In this document: positions 6,834-10,644 of the stretch, piece by piece | Layout: each line of letters begins with the position of its first letter | Numbering within the stretch: the stretch's first letter is position 1 | Source of the DNA: JBELHO01 sp042091375 | GTDB lineage: Bacteria; Pseudomonadota; Gammaproteobacteria; Enterobacterales; Alteromonadaceae | Length of the DNA stretch: 10,644 bases | NCBI GenBank assembly: GCA_042091375.1 | Contig: JBELHO010000079.1 | Span: forward strand, 1 to 10,644 | Direction of reading: 5' to 3' | The notes under the pieces: generated by a model | Databases searched by the model: none | Told to the model about the DNA's origin: nothing | Seen by the model: the letters and a program-made list of their open reading frames with translations, nothing else | Program-made: the position numbers and the translations under genes

Positions 6834-7202
6834 TTATTCCATTTGGCTAGATTGTTCTGCTGTTAAATGAGTAAAGGCATGATCTAACGATAAAAACGTT
6901 TCTATGCCATTTAACTTCATTCCCATATCGACTAAAGTGGATGCCACCGCTGGTTGTACACCACACATCACCACTTTAGATCCTTGTAATTTAACCATAA
7001 CGGTTAAATCAGACAACACTTTAGCCATATATGAATCAATAACATCGAGCATTGATACATCAATAATGATGCCTTTGGTATCCAGTGTTTTGTTTTTATC
7101 GAGTAGTTCAGATTGAAATGCCAGAGCCTCCTCATCAGTTAGCTCAGTTTGAATCGAGGCAATTAAATTTGACTGCAACTGCAAAATTGGAATGATATTC
7201 AT
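6834..7202 (-). CDS. rsbS: RsbS-like STAS-domain stressosome scaffold protein
   Basis: This 122-residue protein is a single STAS domain, the usual size of RsbS. GIIIDVSMLDVIDSYMAKVL corresponds to the beta-strand and helix start that carries the phosphorylated serine of RsbS; Ser57 in DSY is the expected target of RsbT (Ser59 in B. subtilis). Next come a strand with VVMCGVQP (77-84), typical of RsbS and RsbR, and the LVDMGMKLNGIETF segment. RsbS forms the core of the megadalton stressosome with RsbR and holds RsbT until phosphorylated. The gene follows rsbR after 10 bp, with an AGAAGAG-type ribosome site. The short C-terminal tail after about residue 113 is Gln/Ser-rich. Confidence 0.9.
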   Translation of the reverse strand: MNIIPILQLQSNLIASIQTELTDEEALAFQSELLDKNKTLDTKGIIIDVSMLDVIDSYMAKVLSDLTVMVKLQGSKVVMCGVQPAVASTLVDMGMKLNGIETFLSLDHAFTHLTAEQSSQME

Positions 7203-7212
7203 ACAACTCTTC

Positions 7213-8037
7213 TTATTCTTGAGTTATTTTGGTATGTGATTTTTTATAACCATAAGCAATGGCATTTTCTAAGGTGTTAAAAGTCTCAACATGACTTAGA
7301 TCAACGCCAAGCTTTACAATAGTAAGCGCGGCATTAGGACTAATACCCGATAAAATCACTTGCGTTCCGACCATTTTAGCGGCAACAATTGTTTTGAGAA
7401 TATTGTTGGCTACATGGGTATCAAAAGTCGGTACAGCAGTCATATCGAGAATAGCTAATGCCGCTTGTTGCTCTACTACTGATTCCAACAAACCCTCAAT
7501 AATTTTTTGCGCACGTATAGTATCAACAATACCCATAAGCGGCATCAATAAGATATCTTGAGTGATTTTAACGATTGGGGTATCGTGCTCTAACGCATAA
7601 GCTTGGGAAGATATCACCTCTTCTCGTGACTCGCTGAAAAACTGAAAACTCAGCACCGCAAGCCTGTCAATAAAATCATTAAAATCAATCAATAATCTTG
7701 GCGAAGTATCTGGATATTCATTTAACAACAATTGATAAATCACTTTTTTTAACGACAACATATAATTCGCGGTTTGCGAAGGTGAATAGTTGTTAAGGGC
7801 GCGAAATGAGCTAAAAGAGCGCAAGGCTTGTTCGAGCTCAGTAAATTGTGCTGATTGTTCAAACTCTTCTGCAGTAACCAATAAACATTCAGTAATTAAA
7901 GTTAACATTTGCAAACAATCTTGCTCTTCGACGCTGCGCGAAGAATCGACGGTTGCGATGACTTCATCGACCCAATAAGTAATAACATCGGCTTTGTGTT
8001 TTGCAATGAGTTTGCTTATTTCTTGATAATTTGTCAT
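7213..8037 (-). CDS. rsbR: RsbR-family stressosome sensor protein (RsbRD_N-like domain plus STAS)
   Basis: The protein has 274 residues. The N-terminal helical half (about 5-140) resembles the RsbRD_N domain (Pfam type): W22 in ITYWVDEV, then SFSSFRALNNYSPSQTANYMLSLK. It does not look like the globin-type sensor half of B. subtilis RsbRA. The C-terminal STAS domain (about 152-262) is typical: TPIVKITQDILLMPLMGIVDT, then LAILDMTAVPTFDTHVANNI and ILSGISPNAALTIVKLG. Thr173 and Thr207 fall at the places of RsbRA Thr171 and Thr205, with the same 34-residue spacing, so both RsbT target sites appear kept. The protein should assemble with RsbS and provide the sensing turret. The ribosome site AAGGA lies 6 nt before the ATG. 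A 42-bp spacer separates it from the REC-EAL gene. The signal sensed cannot be told. Confidence 0.9.
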   Translation of the reverse strand: MTNYQEISKLIAKHKADVITYWVDEVIATVDSSRSVEEQDCLQMLTLITECLLVTAEEFEQSAQFTELEQALRSFSSFRALNNYSPSQTANYMLSLKKVIYQLLLNEYPDTSPRLLIDFNDFIDRLAVLSFQFFSESREEVISSQAYALEHDTPIVKITQDILLMPLMGIVDTIRAQKIIEGLLESVVEQQAALAILDMTAVPTFDTHVANNILKTIVAAKMVGTQVILSGISPNAALTIVKLGVDLSHVETFNTLENAIAYGYKKSHTKITQE

Positions 8038-8053
8038 GTTTTATCCTTGTTTT

Positions 8054-8069
8054 GACAAAAAGAGTTGTC
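8054..8069 (-). repeat. Small inverted repeat between the REC-EAL gene and rsbR
   Basis: GACAA (8054-8058) and TTGTC (8065-8069) form a 5-bp stem with a 6-nt loop in the 42-bp spacer. There is no T-run, so it is not a convincing terminator. It could adjust rsbR expression within the operon or be chance. Confidence 0.25.
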
Positions 8070-8079
8070 TTAAGTGTAT

Positions 8080-9258
8080 TTAATTGGATTTTGACCAATT
8101 GCTTAACCAGTCCATTAACTCATTGGCTGGCATGGGTTTACTAAAAAAATATCCCTGACCGATCAGACAGTCAATTTTAATTAATTCGCTGACGATTGTT
8201 TGTGCTTCTATACCTTCGGCAACTACAGTTAAATTCAGTCTTTTTGCCATTTGCACAATAGATTGCACAATAATTCTTGCTTGCTCACTGCGGTCTACCG
8301 GACTAATAAAGGCACGATCTATTTTTAATTCAGTAAAGGGGCCATTTTGCAGCATATTGACGGAAGAATAGCCGGCACCAAAATCATCAATTGACAACTT
8401 AAAACCCATTAAGCGCAAGCGTGTCATCACCTCAAGAGACAAGGTATTCTTTTCCAGTAACACCGTTTCGGTGATCTCCAAAGTGATCTCTTCACTGGCC
8501 AAATGATATTGCTCTATTTTATTTTTTAATAAATCAGGTAAGTTGCCTTGCGTTAACTCCAATGCAGAAAAGTTTATTGATAAACTAGGAGTTGTCATTA
8601 AGTGCTTAAATTTTGCAAAATATTGCAAACTTTTTTCGACAATGACATCGGTTAGCTGACCGATAAGACCTGAAGTTTCAGCCAGTGCAATAAAGCGTGT
8701 TGGCGCAATAAAATTACCATTTAACAACCAGCGAGCTAGGGCTTCAACACCTATTACACGCTGATTGACCATATTGACTTTCGGCTGAAAATAAACATCT
8801 AAGGTTTTTTGCTCTATGGCTAAACCAAGTTGCTGAATTAATTCTTGATCATCAATTTCTTCGCGATTGAATTGATCAGATGAGGTTTCAGACGCCAAGT
8901 GATTTTTAACCAACTCATCTAAGCAAGATAAATCAAAGGGCTTTTTTAACACGGAATGAAAATTAAGTTGATGTAATTGGCAAATTTCTTTTGCCGCGTC
9001 AAGCAAAGATTGATCTTGACCTGAGGTAACTGAGATATAACCGTCGTATTTGATTTCTTTTAAGAAACGGAGAATTTGTAAACCGTCAAATTCTGGCATC
9101 AACAAATCTATAATGATGTGATCTATATCACTTAAGTCGTAATCGACAATATTTTTTGAGTGGTTAAGTAATCGACAATTAAGGCCTTTGCTTTCAATAG
9201 CCGCAACAAAAAATGTAGCAAAATCTATATCGTCATCAATTAAAAGCAGAGTTTTCAA
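8080..9258 (-). CDS. REC-EAL response regulator, probable c-di-GMP phosphodiesterase
   Basis: The protein has 392 residues and starts with TTG at 9258, supported by AAGGA 6 nt upstream. The receiver (1-120) has the acidic pocket DDD (8-10), phospho-Asp51 in IIIDLLMP, Thr78/Ser79 and Lys106 in KKPF. The EAL domain (about 138-388) keeps the residues needed for c-di-GMP hydrolysis: EAL motif at Glu172, Asn229 in SINFSA, Glu261 in LEITET, Asp291-Asp292 in IDDFGAGYSS, Lys312 in LKIDRAF, Glu348 in VAEGIE and Gln368 in IGQGYFFSKP. It should convert c-di-GMP to pGpG when phosphorylated. It is the first gene before the stressosome genes, on the same strand, and a natural phosphate acceptor for the hybrid kinase at the other end of the cluster; that pairing is inferred from position. 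It has no GGDEF domain and no membrane segment. Confidence 0.92.
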   Translation of the reverse strand: MKTLLLIDDDIDFATFFVAAIESKGLNCRLLNHSKNIVDYDLSDIDHIIIDLLMPEFDGLQILRFLKEIKYDGYISVTSGQDQSLLDAAKEICQLHQLNFHSVLKKPFDLSCLDELVKNHLASETSSDQFNREEIDDQELIQQLGLAIEQKTLDVYFQPKVNMVNQRVIGVEALARWLLNGNFIAPTRFIALAETSGLIGQLTDVIVEKSLQYFAKFKHLMTTPSLSINFSALELTQGNLPDLLKNKIEQYHLASEEITLEITETVLLEKNTLSLEVMTRLRLMGFKLSIDDFGAGYSSVNMLQNGPFTELKIDRAFISPVDRSEQARIIVQSIVQMAKRLNLTVVAEGIEAQTIVSELIKIDCLIGQGYFFSKPMPANELMDWLSNWSKSN

Positions 9259-9264
9259 AACGCA

Positions 9265-9269
9265 TCCTT
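9265..9269 (-). promoter_or_regulatory. Ribosome binding site supporting the TTG start of the REC-EAL gene
   Basis: On the minus strand the site reads AAGGA, 6 nt before TTG at 9258. An ATG overlapping the site (AAGGATG) is out of frame with the EAL protein, and no in-frame ATG precedes the receiver. The same AAGGA with 6-nt spacing precedes rsbR (8044-8048). Confidence 0.75.
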
Positions 9270-9347
9270 GTAAACAACTTGCAAATATTGTTATAAAACA
9301 AACAATAAAAGTTTAATAACTTTCCTTGTTTAACAATTATTTATAAC

Positions 9348-9361
9348 TGTACCTATGTACA
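9348..9361. promoter_or_regulatory. Palindromic operator candidate TGTACCTATGTACA
   Basis: Perfect 5-bp arms (TGTAC/GTACA) are separated by 4 bp. The site lies just downstream of the candidate -10 box and over the expected transcription start of the REC-EAL gene. That is a typical repressor position; the binding protein is not identifiable. Confidence 0.35.
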
Positions 9362-9366
9362 CAAAA

Positions 9367-9393
9367 AGTATATCAAAAAATAAATATTTTCAA
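9367..9393 (-). promoter_or_regulatory. Candidate sigma70-type promoter for the REC-EAL/stressosome cluster
   Basis: On the minus strand TTGAAA (9393-9388) and TATACT (9372-9367) are each five of six to consensus, separated by 15 bp, which is shorter than the ideal 17. Transcription would begin near 9360, leaving a leader of about 100 nt before the TTG start. AT-rich DNA makes chance matches common. Confidence 0.35.
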
Positions 9394-9431
9394 CCTTAAA
9401 ATAAACCAAGCCAACTAGACATTATCGTTGA

Positions 9432-9827
9432 TTAATTTAAGGGATAATTAACATGCCATTTATTAAGCAGCTGCCGGATGTTTTTATCAAGTTCAAATTT
9501 AGATAAAAACCCTGCCGCTCCAAGCTGACTTGCCTCTTTGACAAAATCTTCGCGAGTGTCACCAGAAAACATGATCACTGTTGCATTAGGCTGCTTAAGT
9601 TTGATCCAGCCCAGCAACACTAAACCATCAATTTCATGTAAATTGATATCGAGAAAGACTAAATCCACCTGGTTGCAACGTATTTTTTCAATGCAAGGTT
9701 TTGCTGAAGAAAATACATCAACATCTAGAAAACCAATTTCAGTTAACGTAACCGCAGTAAATTCTGCGACTGAAGGCTCATCGTCTAAAATTATTATCTT
9801 CGAGTTTTTATGTAAATCTAATTTCAT
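9432..9827 (-). CDS. Stand-alone response-regulator receiver (CheY-like)
   Basis: The protein has 131 residues and consists only of a receiver domain. Landmarks are LDDEPS (Asp15, Asp16), phospho-Asp60 in LVFLDINL, Ser88 in IMFSGD, and Lys110 in GFLSKFEL. No DNA-binding or enzymatic domain is attached. Proteins like this pass phosphate in phosphorelays, compete for it, or bind a target directly. It lies 173 bp before the REC-EAL gene on the same strand, probably as a separate transcript with its own promoter. It may be a partner of the hybrid kinase; this is positional inference only. No clear ribosome site precedes the ATG at 9827 (minus-strand context GTTACTT), so it may be weakly translated. 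Confidence 0.85.
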   Translation of the reverse strand: MKLDLHKNSKIIILDDEPSVAEFTAVTLTEIGFLDVDVFSSAKPCIEKIRCNQVDLVFLDINLHEIDGLVLLGWIKLKQPNATVIMFSGDTREDFVKEASQLGAAGFLSKFELDKNIRQLLNKWHVNYPLN

Positions 9828-9843
9828 AAGTAACTGTATTTAA

Positions 9844-10173
9844 TTATTATTTATAAATAGTATGGGCAAAACACAATTGCCAATTTTATACCGTAAAAAA
9901 TAATGTTTGTGAAGTAAATATTGTACATAACAACAATTTTATCGGCACTTTATAGGCAATAGTGATGGTTTAAAAAGTCAGTCTATTGATAAGCAAGAGG
10001 AGTTCTTAGTTCTGCTAGACCAACATATTGATCAAAGCCACATAGGCAGTCTGCATTGAGGAAAAGACAATCACACTTTGCTCTCTGGCAAATATTTTCA
10101 AAAACAAGCTTATTAACTTTATCGTTTTTGATTGCAACCGCATGATCAAAATAATTGTGCGAAATATTACATT
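9844..10173. other. Intergenic region with no convincing gene
   Basis: The 330 bp between the PhnA gene and the receiver gene hold the weak promoter candidate near 9857-9883. They also hold an open frame without a usual start codon on the minus strand (stop at 9983-9985, open up to about 10170). Its translation is Cys-rich (ICQRAKCDCLFLNADCLCGF) and ends in LRTPLAYQ. It could be the tail of a decayed gene or chance. I see no RNA gene, hairpin terminator or mobile-element end. Confidence 0.5.
9857..9883 (-). promoter_or_regulatory. Weak promoter candidate with inverted repeat, upstream of the stand-alone receiver
   Basis: On the minus strand TTGGCA (9883-9878) and TACTAT (9862-9857) are 15 bp apart. 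The inverted repeat GGCAA-N7-TTGCC (9865-9881) lies between and over them and could bind a regulator. Position about 30-55 bp before the start codon suits the gene, but the match is modest. Confidence 0.3.
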
Positions 10174-10509
10174 TTAGGCTTTCTTAACAAACTTAGCTGT
10201 CACCATCATTTCACCAACACCATCAACTTTACAGTCTAGCTGGTGATCTTTTTTATCTAATACTCTCCTAATTAACGCTTTAGTGCCGATCTTGATCACT
10301 TGCGAACTACTTTTAATTTTCAGATCCTTGACCACAGTCACTTTATCACCGTCTGCCAGTAGGGCTCCGTTTGCATCTTTAACTTGAACAACATCTTCAC
10401 TCACTATTTCATCAGGGTTCCACTCAAAAGCACACATAGAGCAGATCAGTTGATTTTGATCTTGATAGACATATTCAGATCCGCAATTTGGGCATAGTGG
10501 TAATGACAT
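10174..10509 (-). CDS. yjdM: PhnA/YjdM family zinc-ribbon protein
   Basis: The protein has 111 residues, full length for the family. Residues 6-29 form an N-terminal zinc ribbon, CPNCGSEYVYQD then ICSMCAFEW (Cys6, Cys9, Cys23, Cys26). The C-terminal PhnA domain has the characteristic DANGALLADGDKVTVVKDLK stretch followed by a strand-rich end. Older annotations call it an alkylphosphonate utilisation protein or phosphonoacetate hydrolase. E. coli YjdM is not needed for phosphonate use and its true role is unclear, so no enzyme activity is assigned. It is cytoplasmic. The ribosome site AAGGA lies 7 nt before the ATG. It is on the same strand as the stressosome cluster but over 300 bp from the next gene, so it is probably unrelated. 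Confidence 0.93.
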   Translation of the reverse strand: MSLPLCPNCGSEYVYQDQNQLICSMCAFEWNPDEIVSEDVVQVKDANGALLADGDKVTVVKDLKIKSSSQVIKIGTKALIRRVLDKKDHQLDCKVDGVGEMMVTAKFVKKA

Positions 10510-10535
10510 GGTGTGTTCCTTTTTCTGATTGACTC

Positions 10536-10564
10536 ATTTTCTCAATAACAGATGTTAATGTTAA
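10536..10564 (-). promoter_or_regulatory. Weak promoter candidate for the PhnA/YjdM gene
   Basis: On the minus strand TTAACA (10564-10559) is followed after 17 bp by GAAAAT (10541-10536), giving a leader of roughly 20 nt. The -10 match is poor. The -35 element sits at the edge of the 21-bp tandem repeat. Confidence 0.25.
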
Positions 10565-10634
10565 TGGCTAATGTGAAATAGTTAATGGTTAATGTGAAAT
10601 AGTTAATGGTTAATGTGAAATAGTTAATGGTTAA
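10561..10634. repeat. 21-bp tandem repeat, about 3.5 copies
   Basis: Units begin at 10561, 10582 and 10603, with a partial fourth at 10624-10634. Each unit starts TTAATGG, continues with a TTAATG-type core and ends GAAATAG; the first has one change (GGC for GGT). The unit length equals two helical turns. The array lies 50-125 bp upstream of the PhnA gene. It may be a regulator array or a slippage-prone simple repeat. Confidence 0.85.
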
Positions 10635-10644
10635 CGATAATGGC

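Noticed and set aside
7213..7644. RsbR as a simple anti-anti-sigma factor (RsbV/SpoIIAA type)
   Set aside because: The protein has an additional sensor half and the two RsbR-type threonine sites, and it is encoded directly before an RsbS/RsbT pair.
10174..10509. PhnA gene as evidence of a phosphonate-use operon
   Set aside because: No other phn genes are in the window, and the YjdM family is named by historical association rather than proven activity.

Overview
The window comes from an AT-rich genome, probably a marine gammaproteobacterium of the Alteromonadales type (Colwellia/Thalassotalea-like). This is inferred from base composition, from an algal-polysaccharide hydrolase and from the protein families; no rRNA gene is present to confirm it. 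All convincing genes lie on the minus strand, so transcription runs from high to low coordinates.

Right end (about 9.4-10.6 kb): a PhnA/YjdM zinc-ribbon gene is preceded by a 21-bp tandem repeat. It is followed by about 350 bp with no convincing gene and then a single-domain CheY-like receiver.

Centre (3171-9258): a compact run of seven genes. In transcription order these are a REC-EAL c-di-GMP phosphodiesterase (TTG start), RsbR, RsbS, two consecutive RsbT-type kinases, an RsbX-like PP2C phosphatase, and a hybrid histidine kinase. The kinase begins with a domain resembling the RsbT-binding N-terminus of RsbU. The last six genes are spaced by 10 bp or less, or overlap. This is a stressosome (RsbR/S/T/X) module with no RsbV, RsbW or sigma factor beside it. 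The likely signal path is: RsbR/RsbS complex senses; RsbT phosphorylates RsbS/RsbR and is released; free RsbT binds the RsbU_N-like domain of the hybrid kinase; phosphate passes to the kinase's own receiver and perhaps to the REC-EAL protein or the stand-alone receiver; c-di-GMP level changes. RsbX resets the core. The existence of the module is read from motifs; the wiring is inference.

An 813-bp intergenic region (2358-3170) holds an assembly gap of 100 N. Both flanks carry the same 55 bp, so the gap is probably artificial. Two LacI-family-like palindromes also lie here, upstream of the left-hand gene.

Left end (1-2357): the first 785 codons of a secreted GH26 enzyme, probably an endo-beta-1,3-xylanase acting on algal xylan. 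It has Ig-like linkers and two copies of a putative carbohydrate-binding module. The gene runs off the left edge.
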